Source: Sungkyunkwania multivorans | Lineage (GTDB): Bacteria > Bacteroidota > Bacteroidia > Flavobacteriales > Flavobacteriaceae | Direction of reading: 5' to 3' | DNA length: 64,000 nt | Assembly (NCBI RefSeq): GCF_042675645.1 | Contig: NZ_JBHTJH010000017.1 | Coordinates: 62,001-126,000 of the forward strand | Shown: piece after piece, positions 20,555 through 28,436 of the stretch | How positions within the stretch are numbered: position 1 is the first letter of the stretch | Layout: each line of letters starts with the position of its first letter | Notes under the pieces: model-generated | The model's input: the letters and a program-made list of their open reading frames with translations, nothing else | Told to the model about the DNA's origin: nothing | Databases searched by the model: none | Program-made: the position numbers and the translations under genes

Positions 20555-20965
20555 ATGCTTAAAGTGCAGAATATCATAACACAAGAACGCTTGATCAAGC
20601 AATACAACCTTGATGTGGGAAAAGTCTTTTTCTACGAAAATTACCTTATCACAGAAATTGCCGAAGGTACTTGTTTTGGCTTCAGAACGGCTAAAGAATT
20701 GACAAAACTCGTGCACACACATTTTAAAGGAAGGTCTTTTGGATACATCTCCCACCGCATCAACTCCTATTCGGTCGTACCAACCGATTATTTGTCCTTA
20801 AAGGAAACTTTTCCAAATCTCGAGGCGTTTGCAGTTGTAGCCTACGATGAGGTTCAATTACTAAATATTGACATAGAGAACATCTTTTTTAGTGGGAATA
20901 TTAAGTCTTTCGTTAACCTGAACCACGCAAGCAATTGGGTGCTAGAAAAACTAGGAATACTTTAA
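20555..20965 (+). CDS. Uncharacterised 136-residue cytosolic protein (SpoIIAA/STAS-like fold suspected)
   Basis: A single-gene unit of 136 residues without signal peptide, membrane segment or known catalytic motif. The alternation of short strands and helices (FYENYLITEIAEG, FGYISHRINSYSVVP, NLEAFAVVAYDE, FVNLNHASNWVLEKL at the end) resembles small SpoIIAA-like/STAS-like Bacteroidota proteins of unknown role. It sits between the glucan locus and the sulfur locus and has its own apparent -7 box; no functional tie to either side is visible. Confidence 0.6.
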   Translation: MLKVQNIITQERLIKQYNLDVGKVFFYENYLITEIAEGTCFGFRTAKELTKLVHTHFKGRSFGYISHRINSYSVVPTDYLSLKETFPNLEAFAVVAYDEVQLLNIDIENIFFSGNIKSFVNLNHASNWVLEKLGIL

Positions 20966-21037
20966 TCCACTCCTTCGACTTCTTCAATTCTAGGTCTTTT
21001 AGACCAGCTTATACACAGCTAATCTTCTATCTTTTAT

Positions 21038-21081
21038 GTAACTTTAGTTGCATTTGTTGCTATTGTTCTAGACTAGGTTTG
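21038..21081 (+). promoter_or_regulatory. Crp/Fnr-type operator and -7 box upstream of the first Crp/Fnr gene
   Basis: GTAAC-TTTA-GTTGC (21038-21051) followed by TAGGTTTG (21074-21081). The centre of the palindrome is 29.5 bp before the box, as at the other nine sites of this region. Suggests autoregulation. Confidence 0.65.
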
Positions 21082-21165
21082 ATCTTTTGATGCTATCAGG
21101 TCGAGGTTCCTGGCAAAAAATGGATATATCTAAAAACTTACTTTCAAAAACCACTAAGCTGTCAT

Positions 21166-21798
21166 ATGATTCAAGAACTAAAAGATCGATACGGAAATCT
21201 ATTTGAATCTGAATTGTTACAAGAGATCAATCAGGTGGGCACTTTCAAAGAAATTCCAGCAGGCTTTAAATTATTGGAAATCGGGGATTATATTCGTTCG
21301 ATGCCATTGTTGGTTTCAGGAGCCATTAAGATCTTACGAGAAGATAAGGATGGTGACGAGCTGCTGCTCTATTTTTTAGAACCTGGCGACACTTGCGCTA
21401 TGACCCTCACCTGCTGTTTGGGACAAACACGTAGCGAGATCAGAGCCATTGCCGAAATGGATACCAAATTGATCATGGTGCCTGTACAAAAAATGGATGA
21501 ATGGATGATGAAATACAAAAGTTGGAGAAATTTTGTGATAGAAAGCTATCATCTACGCCTCAATGAGATGCTAGAGACCATCGATAACATCGCCTTTTTA
21601 AAAATGGACGATCGCTTACTTAAGTACTTAAAGGAAAAGTCTAGAGTAAATAATGAAATGGTCATTAGAAACACGCATCAAGAGATTGCGTATGACCTGC
21701 ATACTTCGAGGGTGGTCATTTCTAGACTGTTAAAAAAACTAGAGAATCTCGGGAAGATCGAATTGCATCGAAATCACATCAATTTACTGGAGCTGTAA
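21166..21798 (+). CDS. Crp/Fnr-family transcriptional regulator
   Basis: A 210-residue regulator with an N-terminal cyclic-nucleotide-binding fold (about 20-125, with LLYFLEPGDTCAMTLTCCLG) and a C-terminal winged helix (HQEIAYDLHTSRVVISRLLKKLE, about 165-205). The phosphate-binding Arg-Ser pair of Crp is missing. Three cysteines occur near its position (TCAMTLTCC counts Cys at three places), so redox or sulfur-species sensing is an attractive guess. It has no Fnr-type N-terminal Cys cluster. A palindrome of its probable own recognition type precedes it, and another overlaps its stop codon before the SulP gene. It is the leading candidate for controlling the sulfur genes that follow. Confidence 0.9.
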   Translation: MIQELKDRYGNLFESELLQEINQVGTFKEIPAGFKLLEIGDYIRSMPLLVSGAIKILREDKDGDELLLYFLEPGDTCAMTLTCCLGQTRSEIRAIAEMDTKLIMVPVQKMDEWMMKYKSWRNFVIESYHLRLNEMLETIDNIAFLKMDDRLLKYLKEKSRVNNEMVIRNTHQEIAYDLHTSRVVISRLLKKLENLGKIELHRNHINLLEL

Positions 21799-21838
21799 CT
21801 TAGGTTACTTACCTTTAACCTTCATCATACTACTTTTG
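21795..21838 (+). promoter_or_regulatory. Crp/Fnr-type operator and -7 box before SulP
   Basis: GTAAC-TTAG-GTTAC (21795-21808), overlapping the stop codon of the regulator gene, then TACTTTTG (21831-21838), 29.5 bp from the palindrome centre. Class-II activator geometry. Confidence 0.75.
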
Positions 21839-21853
21839 CATTAAAACTTTGCG

Positions 21854-23611
21854 ATGCTCAAAAAAGTCTTTCCCATATTTACATGGCTTCCTGCTTATAA
21901 GAGATCTTATCTCAGTGGAGATCTTGTAGCAGGTCTTACTGTGGGTATTATGCTGGTTCCACAGGGGATGGCCTATGCGATGATCGCTGGGCTGCCACCA
22001 GTATTTGGATTGTATGCCGCATTGATTCCGCAGATCATCTATGCAATGATGGGAACCTCCCGACAGCTTGCCGTTGGACCTGTGGCTATGGATTCCTTGT
22101 TGGTTGCCGCAGGCTTAGGAGCTTTGTCCCTATCGGGAATTGAGGAATATATAGGCATGGCCATTTTCCTGGCGTTATTCATGGGTGTGATCCAATTGCT
22201 GTTAGGCCTTTTGAGAATGGGGTTTTTAGTGAATTTTCTCTCAAAACCCGTCATCAGTGGATTTACCTCGGCGGCGGCCATCATTATAGGGCTTAGTCAA
22301 TTAAAACACCTCATAGGAGCCGAAATCGCTCAAAGCAACCAAATTCATTTTTTATTGAGAAATGTTCTCAATACCATTTCCGAGACGAACGGATACGCGC
22401 TCGGCATTGGATTGGTCGCTATTTTGCTGATCATTGGATTAAAACGGCTCAATAAGAAATTTCCAGCGGCTCTTCTGGTCGTTGTGCTGGGCATCTTGAT
22501 CGTCTATCTGGGTGGGTGGCAAGATTTTGGCGTAAAGATCGTAGGTGCCGTACCAAAAGGTCTCCCAGAGTTTCAAATACCCTCGATCAATGGTAGTCGT
22601 ATCTCAGAACTTCTTCCTATAGCGTTGACCTTGGCTCTCATCGCCTTTATGGAAGCCATTTCGGTAGCAAAGGCCGTTGAGGAAAAACATACCGATTACG
22701 AGGTGGATGCCAATCAGGAATTGGTTGCTTTGGGAACTTCCAATATCATCGGTGCATTTTTTCAATCCTACCCTACTACCGGCGGTTTCTCGAGAACAGC
22801 AGTCAACGAGCAGGCTGGAGCAAAAACTGGAGTTGCAGCAATCATTAGTGCGCTTATTGTGGGGTTGACATTGCTCTTTTTAACACCCCTGTTCCATTAT
22901 CTACCAAATGCCGTGCTAGCAGCGATCATCATGGTGGCCGTCTTTGGGCTTATCGATTTAAAATACCCTATAAAACTATTCAAATATAGAAAGGACGAAT
23001 TTGTGTTGCTCATTCTTACATTTCTCATTACGTTGGTCATCGGTATAAAAGAGGGGATCCTTCTTGGAGTGCTCATCTCATTGCTATTGATGGTATACAG
23101 AGCTTCAAAACCTCATATCGCCATTCTCGGTAGAATAAAAGGAACGGAATATTTCAAAAATATCGACCGCTTCAATAAGGAAGTTGAAGAAAGAGCCGAT
23201 CTGCTTATTTTGCGTTTTGATGCCCAATTGTTCTTTGGAAATAAGGACTATTTTAAAAATCAGCTTTTCAAGCAAATTGAAAAGAAAGGAAAAGGTCTGA
23301 AGGGAATCATTCTTAATGCCGAGGCCATTAACTATATCGACAGTAGCGCAGCGCTACAACTACAACACATCATTAAAGAATTAAATGCGAGGGGCCTTCG
23401 TTTTATGATTGCAGGCGCTATCGGCCCGACACGCGATATCATCTTTAGTAGTGATCTCATTCAACTCCTAGGGGCTGAAAATCTTTTTGTGAAGACCTAT
23501 GAGGCAGTCGCGCATTTCGACGGAAAGGTATCCAAAAGTGAGATTCAAAAGAGAATAGCACAACAAACAAAAAACCTCCTTCACGACCCGTTGACTGATA
23601 TTTGTCAGTAG
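21854..23611 (+). CDS. SulP-family anion permease with STAS domain
   Basis: A 585-residue inner-membrane transporter with about 11-13 hydrophobic segments and the SulP signature near the N-terminus (LVPQGMAYAMIAGLPPVFGLYA). A C-terminal cytosolic STAS domain spans about residues 440-560 (ILNAEAINYIDSSAALQL). Members carry sulfate, bicarbonate or related anions. Placed first after the Crp/Fnr regulator and behind a matching operator, it may export sulfate produced by sulfide and sulfite oxidation, or import an anion; direction and substrate are not shown by the sequence. Confidence 0.92.
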   Translation: MLKKVFPIFTWLPAYKRSYLSGDLVAGLTVGIMLVPQGMAYAMIAGLPPVFGLYAALIPQIIYAMMGTSRQLAVGPVAMDSLLVAAGLGALSLSGIEEYIGMAIFLALFMGVIQLLLGLLRMGFLVNFLSKPVISGFTSAAAIIIGLSQLKHLIGAEIAQSNQIHFLLRNVLNTISETNGYALGIGLVAILLIIGLKRLNKKFPAALLVVVLGILIVYLGGWQDFGVKIVGAVPKGLPEFQIPSINGSRISELLPIALTLALIAFMEAISVAKAVEEKHTDYEVDANQELVALGTSNIIGAFFQSYPTTGGFSRTAVNEQAGAKTGVAAIISALIVGLTLLFLTPLFHYLPNAVLAAIIMVAVFGLIDLKYPIKLFKYRKDEFVLLILTFLITLVIGIKEGILLGVLISLLLMVYRASKPHIAILGRIKGTEYFKNIDRFNKEVEERADLLILRFDAQLFFGNKDYFKNQLFKQIEKKGKGLKGIILNAEAINYIDSSAALQLQHIIKELNARGLRFMIAGAIGPTRDIIFSSDLIQLLGAENLFVKTYEAVAHFDGKVSKSEIQKRIAQQTKNLLHDPLTDICQ

Positions 23612-23637
23612 CGCTTTCTTAATTATCAACGAGTTTT

Positions 23638-23681
23638 GTAACCTAGGTTGCTGTAGATGTATTTGACCATTGATACATTTA
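23638..23681 (+). promoter_or_regulatory. Crp/Fnr-type operator and -7 box before persulfide dioxygenase 1
   Basis: GTAAC-CTAG-GTTGC (23638-23651) and TACATTTA (23674-23681); centre-to-box distance 29.5 bp. Confidence 0.7.
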
Positions 23682-23709
23682 TGACACCAAAAGTTTTAAA
23701 CATATAATT

Positions 23710-25125
23710 ATGAAAGTAGAACAGATATATACCGGATGTTTGGCACACGCCGCCTACTATGTTGAAAGCAATGGCGAAGCTGCAGTTTTTGACCCTTTAC
23801 GAGAAGTTGAACCTTATTTGGAACGCGCAAAAAAGGACAATGCGAAGATCAAGTATGTTTTTGAAACACACTTCCATGCCGATTTTGTGAGCGGCCATCT
23901 AGATCTTAAGAAAAAGGCTGGCGCAGAGATCGTTTTTGGGCCTTTAGCAAAACCTGCATATGAAGCAACCGTAGCTGAGGACGGACAGATCTTCAAGGTT
24001 GGGAATTATAAGGTAAAGGTGATCCATACCCCTGGACATACCATGGAAAGTACCACCTATCTCCTTATAGATGAGAAAGGAAAAGAACACGGGATCATTA
24101 CAGGAGATACCTTGTTTATCGGTGACGTAGGACGCCCAGACCTCGCTCAACATGTGATCTCTGAATTGACCGAAGAAAAATTAGCAGCGCATCTCTACGA
24201 TTCGTTGCGGAACAAGATCATGCCGCTGAGTGATGATATCATCGTATATCCCAATCACGGAGCAGGGTCGGCTTGCGGAAAGAAAATGAGCAAAGAGACC
24301 AGCGATACCTTGGGGCATCAAAAAAAGACCAACTACGCACTTCGTGCAGATATGACCAAGGAAGAATTTATCAAAGAGTTACTTACCGGATTGACAGCAC
24401 CTCCTGGATATTTTCCTCAAAATGTACTTATGAATATCAAAGGGTACGAAAGTCTCGATACCATCATGGAAAGAGGTCAACAACCATTATCACCTGATGC
24501 CTTTGAAGCTGCTTCAAATGAGACCCATGCGCTAATGATAGACACACGTAAGGCCCAAGATTTTTCTAAAGGATTTATTCCTAACAGCATAAACATTGGT
24601 CTAGAAGGAAATTTTGCACAATGGGTAGGCGAGATGATCCCAGACGTAAAACAACATATTCTTTTGATCACTTATCCAGGAAAAGAAGAAGAAGCGATTA
24701 CCAGACTTTCTAGAGTAGGCTATGACAATACGATAGGATACTTGGAAGGTGGGTTTGAAAGTTGGAAGAAGGCCAATAAAGAAATTGATAGCATCGATAG
24801 AATCACCGCCTCGGACTTGGAGCAAATCCAGAAGGGGAAAAAGCACTTGATATTTGACGTGCGCAAGAAGAGCGAATTTGATTCTGAACACGCTGTCGAT
24901 GCGGTTAATGTTCCTTTAAATGAGATCAACCAACATTTAGCGCAATTTCCAAAAGAAGGATCTTTTGTGCTACACTGCGAAGGTGGATATCGAAGTATGA
25001 TCGCCGCATCAATCCTAAAGCAACGTGGATGGGATAATTTTGTGGATGTGATCGAAGGTTTTAATGCCATCAAAGAAACAGATATACCGAGGTCTGAGTT
25101 CGTAGAGCCAACATCCATGCTATAA
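23710..25125 (+). CDS. Persulfide dioxygenase-like MBL protein with two rhodanese domains (copy 1)
   Basis: A 471-residue cytosolic protein. Residues 1-250 are an ETHE1-like metallo-beta-lactamase domain that should oxidise persulfide (GSSH) to sulfite: THFHADF gives His54, His56 and Asp58, followed by HTPGHT and YPNHGAGSACG. The sixth position of the HxHxDH motif is Phe, in keeping with mononuclear iron enzymes that keep only one metal site. Two rhodanese domains follow. The first (about 270-360) has no active-site Cys; the second (about 375-465) has the loop CEGGYR. So sulfur transfer and persulfide oxidation are joined in one chain. A close paralogue lies 168 bp downstream, each with its own operator. 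Confidence 0.88.
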   Translation: MKVEQIYTGCLAHAAYYVESNGEAAVFDPLREVEPYLERAKKDNAKIKYVFETHFHADFVSGHLDLKKKAGAEIVFGPLAKPAYEATVAEDGQIFKVGNYKVKVIHTPGHTMESTTYLLIDEKGKEHGIITGDTLFIGDVGRPDLAQHVISELTEEKLAAHLYDSLRNKIMPLSDDIIVYPNHGAGSACGKKMSKETSDTLGHQKKTNYALRADMTKEEFIKELLTGLTAPPGYFPQNVLMNIKGYESLDTIMERGQQPLSPDAFEAASNETHALMIDTRKAQDFSKGFIPNSINIGLEGNFAQWVGEMIPDVKQHILLITYPGKEEEAITRLSRVGYDNTIGYLEGGFESWKKANKEIDSIDRITASDLEQIQKGKKHLIFDVRKKSEFDSEHAVDAVNVPLNEINQHLAQFPKEGSFVLHCEGGYRSMIAASILKQRGWDNFVDVIEGFNAIKETDIPRSEFVEPTSML

Positions 25126-25148
25126 GCATTAAGGAGCCGATTGATAAA

Positions 25149-25179
25149 AAAAGTCTCGAGAATCCATTTCGAGACTTTT
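25149..25179 (+). terminator. Intrinsic terminator after persulfide dioxygenase 1
   Basis: An 11-bp inverted repeat (AAAAGTCTCGA / TCGAGACTTTT) with a 9-base loop is followed by GCTTTTT. It separates the two paralogous genes into separate transcripts. Confidence 0.85.
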
Positions 25180-25225
25180 GCTTTTTAAAGCCGATATCAT
25201 TACATTCTCCTACCAAATGACATTT

Positions 25226-25269
25226 GTGACAAATGTTACTGTAAAGACCTCTAAATAATTCTAATTTTA
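25226..25269 (+). promoter_or_regulatory. Crp/Fnr-type operator and -7 box before persulfide dioxygenase 2
   Basis: GTGAC-AAAT-GTTAC (25226-25239) and TAATTTTA (25262-25269); centre-to-box distance 29.5 bp. Confidence 0.7.
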
Positions 25270-25293
25270 CTGCCGAATTAAAACCTTGAAAAG

Positions 25294-26706
25294 ATGAAAA
25301 TTGAACAAATATACACAGGATGTCTCGCCCAGGGAGCCTATTATATTGAAAGTAATGGAGAAGTGGCTATCATCGATCCATTGCGTGAGGTAAAGCCGTA
25401 TATGGAAAAGGCAGCGGGGGAAAATGCCAAGATCAAGTACGTCTTTGAAACACACTTTCATGCCGACTTTGTAAGTGGGCACCTCACACTTTCTAAGGAA
25501 ACAGGGGCGCCGATCGTCTTTGGTCCGAATGCCAATCCTTCATTCGATGCTATAATCGCCAAAGATGGCCAAGAGTTTAAGTTAGGTGACATCACCATAG
25601 TTGCACTGCACACACCAGGACATACCATGGAAAGCACTACCTATCTCTTACGAGACGAAAAAGGTAAGGACCATGCTATTTTTACCGGTGACACATTGTT
25701 CTTAGGAGATGTAGGCCGCCCTGATTTGGCACAGAAAGCAGCAGATATGACCCAAGAACAATTGGCAGCGACATTGTACGACAGTTTGCGTACCAAGATC
25801 ATGCCGCTTGCCGATGATGTCATCGTATATCCAGCTCACGGCGCGGGTTCGGCCTGTGGAAAGAACATGATGAAAGAAACCGTCGATACCTTAGGTAATC
25901 AAAAGAAAATGAATTATGCCCTGAGGGCAGATATGACTCAGAAAGAATTTGTGAAAGAGGTGACGGAAGGTCTACTTCCACCACCTCAATACTTCCCTCT
26001 AAATGTAAAAATGAACAAGGAAGGTTACGAAGATATCGATACGATCTTGGAGCGTGGCACACAACCGCTTTCACCGGAGGCCTTTGAGGCGGCCGCGAAT
26101 GAAACTGGTGCAGTGGTGCTGGATGTTCGCCATCAAGATGATTTTGTAAAAGGACATGTACCAAGATCGATATTTATTGGATTATCGGGAGATTTTGCAC
26201 CTTGGGTTGGAGCATTGATCGCCGATGTACAACAACCAATTCTTCTGATCGCTCCAGAAGGCAAAGAAGAAGAGGCCGTTACCAGACTATCGAGAGTAGG
26301 GTTTGACAATACCCTTGGGTATCTCAAAGGTGGTTTTGACGCATGGAAAAAAGCAGGGAAGGACTATGACACTGTAACTTCCGTATCGGCTAATGCTTTT
26401 AAGAAAGCACTATCAGAAGGAAAAGTTCCAGTCTTTGATGTACGCAAAGAAAGTGAGTTTGTCTCAGAACATGTTGATAAAGCGGCAAATACTCCTCTTA
26501 GTTTCATCAACGACCATTTGGCCGAATTTCCAAGCGATGATACCTTCTATGTGCATTGCGCAGGAGGCTATCGTTCCATGATCGCTGCTTCAATCTTAAA
26601 AAGCAGAGGTATTCACAATCTCATCGATGTAGCAGGAGGCTTTAAAGCGATCAAAGAGGCAGGGGCCCCAGTAACGGACTATGTTTGTCCTTCCACTTTG
26701 AAATAA
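25294..26706 (+). CDS. Persulfide dioxygenase-like MBL protein with two rhodanese domains (copy 2)
   Basis: A 470-residue paralogue of the preceding protein with the same layout: MBL domain (THFHADF, His54/His56/Asp58; HTPGHT; YPAHGAGSACG), a Cys-less first rhodanese domain and a second rhodanese with the active loop CAGGYR. The two are similar along their whole length, so they arose by tandem duplication, but many substitutions separate them and each keeps its own operator and terminator. They may differ in substrate (GSSH versus another low-molecular-weight persulfide) or in expression level. Cytosolic; probable product sulfite, which the periplasmic sulfite dehydrogenase encoded nearby could oxidise after export. 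Confidence 0.88.
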   Translation: MKIEQIYTGCLAQGAYYIESNGEVAIIDPLREVKPYMEKAAGENAKIKYVFETHFHADFVSGHLTLSKETGAPIVFGPNANPSFDAIIAKDGQEFKLGDITIVALHTPGHTMESTTYLLRDEKGKDHAIFTGDTLFLGDVGRPDLAQKAADMTQEQLAATLYDSLRTKIMPLADDVIVYPAHGAGSACGKNMMKETVDTLGNQKKMNYALRADMTQKEFVKEVTEGLLPPPQYFPLNVKMNKEGYEDIDTILERGTQPLSPEAFEAAANETGAVVLDVRHQDDFVKGHVPRSIFIGLSGDFAPWVGALIADVQQPILLIAPEGKEEEAVTRLSRVGFDNTLGYLKGGFDAWKKAGKDYDTVTSVSANAFKKALSEGKVPVFDVRKESEFVSEHVDKAANTPLSFINDHLAEFPSDDTFYVHCAGGYRSMIAASILKSRGIHNLIDVAGGFKAIKEAGAPVTDYVCPSTLK

Positions 26707-26740
26707 GCATCGACAGAAAATAAAAATTCGTTTTGATCTT

Positions 26741-26770
26741 AAAAGGAGTAGCTAAAAAGCTGCTCCTTTT
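26741..26770 (+). terminator. Intrinsic terminator after persulfide dioxygenase 2
   Basis: AAAAGGAGTAGCT / AGCTGCTCCTTTT forms a 13-bp stem with one G-T pair and a 4-base loop, followed by TT. Confidence 0.85.
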
Positions 26771-26793
26771 TTGTGATTACATTAACTCACTAT

Positions 26794-26837
26794 GTAACAA
26801 GGGTTACTGTCTTCGGTCGTGATTATAGGTAACTTTG
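26794..26837 (+). promoter_or_regulatory. Crp/Fnr-type operator and -7 box before peroxiredoxin
   Basis: GTAAC-AAGG-GTTAC (26794-26807), a perfect palindrome in its arms, and TAACTTTG (26830-26837); centre-to-box distance 29.5 bp. Confidence 0.78.
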
Positions 26838-26861
26838 GACAACCTTTAAAAACCTATAACC

Positions 26862-27524
26862 ATGGAAACCATTGATAAGAGTTTTAACACCATGCCTAGA
26901 ATTGGTGATACCGCGCCCGATTTTGAAGCCAATACCACTATGGGCAACATCAAATTCTCGGAGATCGCAAGTGATAAGTGGGTGCTATTATTTTCGCATC
27001 CCGCCGATTTTACACCAGTTTGTACTACAGAAATGAGCGGATTTGCAACTCGCAAATCCGAATTCGATGCTCTGAACACCCAACTCATCGGTTTAAGCAT
27101 CGATAGTGTTCATGCACATCTCGGTTGGGTGAACAATGTTCGAGAAAAAACGGGAGTATATTTCGACTTCCCCATTATTGCAGACATCGATATGAAAGTT
27201 GCCAAACTGTATGGAATGCTTCAGCCTAACGAAAGTGAAACAGCAGCGGTACGTGCGGTCTTCTTTATCGATCCAGAAAGAAAAATAAGATTGATCATGT
27301 ACTATCCGTTAAATGTAGGTAGGAATATGAACGAGATCCTAAGGGCTTTAGAAGGCCTACAGATCTCTGATAAATATAAAGTGGCCCTTCCACTCGATTG
27401 GAAAAAGGGAGATAAAGTCATCATACCTCCGCCCAAAACCTTAAAAGAAATGAATGCAAGGATCGAAGATGATTCGATTGAGAAGGTTGATTTTTACTTG
27501 GCAAAAAAAGAATTGGTTGGCTAA
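26862..27524 (+). CDS. 1-Cys peroxiredoxin (Prx6 type)
   Basis: A 220-residue cytosolic peroxidase that reduces hydrogen peroxide or organic and sulfur hydroperoxides. The active-site motif PADFTPVC places the peroxidatic Cys at residue 54. The C-terminal extension of the Prx6 group is present (PLDWKKGDKVIIPPPK) and there is no second conserved Cys in the usual 2-Cys position. It belongs to the same operator set as the sulfur genes, which suggests protection against oxidants or persulfide-derived species made during sulfide oxidation. Single-gene unit between two terminators. Confidence 0.93.
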   Translation: METIDKSFNTMPRIGDTAPDFEANTTMGNIKFSEIASDKWVLLFSHPADFTPVCTTEMSGFATRKSEFDALNTQLIGLSIDSVHAHLGWVNNVREKTGVYFDFPIIADIDMKVAKLYGMLQPNESETAAVRAVFFIDPERKIRLIMYYPLNVGRNMNEILRALEGLQISDKYKVALPLDWKKGDKVIIPPPKTLKEMNARIEDDSIEKVDFYLAKKELVG

Positions 27525-27551
27525 TCCCCAACCGAGGTTGATTGTTTTTTT

Positions 27552-27589
27552 AGAAAGTGGCTGGTGGTTGCACATCTTAGCCACTTTCT
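27552..27589 (+). terminator. Intrinsic terminator-like hairpin after peroxiredoxin
   Basis: AGAAAGTGGCT / AGCCACTTTCT forms an 11-bp stem around a 16-base loop. Runs of T lie on both sides, so it could work in both directions. Confidence 0.7.
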
Positions 27590-27620
27590 TCTTAAAAATA
27601 ACGCTTAATTAACATACACG

Positions 27621-28322
27621 ATGAAAACACTGGGAATGATTGGCGGCACCTCTTGGCACTCGACCATAGTCTATTACCGATTGATCAATGAACTGGTCGG
27701 CAAGGAAATAGGGACGCAGGGGAACCCTCCGTTAATACTACATAGCATCAATATCGAGTTGATGCGCTCGCAAAATTGGGAAAAGATCAATAAAACGTAT
27801 TTAGAGGTCGCCAACAAAATTGAGCAAGCTGGTGCAGAGGCGCTCATTATTTGTGCCAATACCCCGCATAAGGTCTATGATTTCGTGCAACCCAAAATTG
27901 ATATTCCCATTCTTCATATTGCGGATGCCACGGGCATAGAAGCTTCTAAGAGAGGGGTTTCAAGATTGGGACTATTGGGAAACAAACCCACAATGACCAA
28001 AGGGTTTATACAAACACATCTTTCATTGAACTATTCAATCGATACCATAATTCCCGATGAAGAACACTTGGATGTGGCGCATCATTATGTGTCCAAAGAA
28101 CTCACGCAAGGTAAATTCACTTCAGAAGCTAAAGACTTCTTTATTAAACAAATCCAGTTGCTAAAACGCAAAGGAGCTGAAGGAATCGTTTTGGGGTGCA
28201 CAGAGTTGCCAATCCTTATCTCCAAGAACGACTTTGATATTCCCATGTTTGCCACTACGGACCTTCACGCTAAAATGGCGGTAGAATTTATCTTAGGTCA
28301 TCTTCATGACCATCAGCTATAG
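27621..28322 (+). CDS. Aspartate/glutamate racemase-family protein
   Basis: A 233-residue cytosolic enzyme of the Asp/Glu/hydantoin racemase family, which inverts amino acids without a cofactor by two cysteines. Both are visible: CANTPH (Cys78) and GCTELP (Cys193), with the N-terminal MIGGTSW. It most resembles aspartate racemases. It is not preceded by the Crp/Fnr-type operator and lies between terminators, so it is probably not part of the sulfur regulon. Confidence 0.9.
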   Translation: MKTLGMIGGTSWHSTIVYYRLINELVGKEIGTQGNPPLILHSINIELMRSQNWEKINKTYLEVANKIEQAGAEALIICANTPHKVYDFVQPKIDIPILHIADATGIEASKRGVSRLGLLGNKPTMTKGFIQTHLSLNYSIDTIIPDEEHLDVAHHYVSKELTQGKFTSEAKDFFIKQIQLLKRKGAEGIVLGCTELPILISKNDFDIPMFATTDLHAKMAVEFILGHLHDHQL

Positions 28323-28436
28323 AAAATATATTTCTATCTACACCAAGCACAAAAACCACATTGAATACATTAGTATGTTATAGCAGCTTCTGTGCTTAGA
28401 TTTAAAACTTAACTTCAATTTAGGCAAAGAGCATCA

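Noticed and set aside
28345..28396. AAGCACA ... TGTGCTT inverted repeat between convergent genes
   Set aside because: The arms are seven bases long and separated by about 39 bases, with no T run; too weak for a terminator call.
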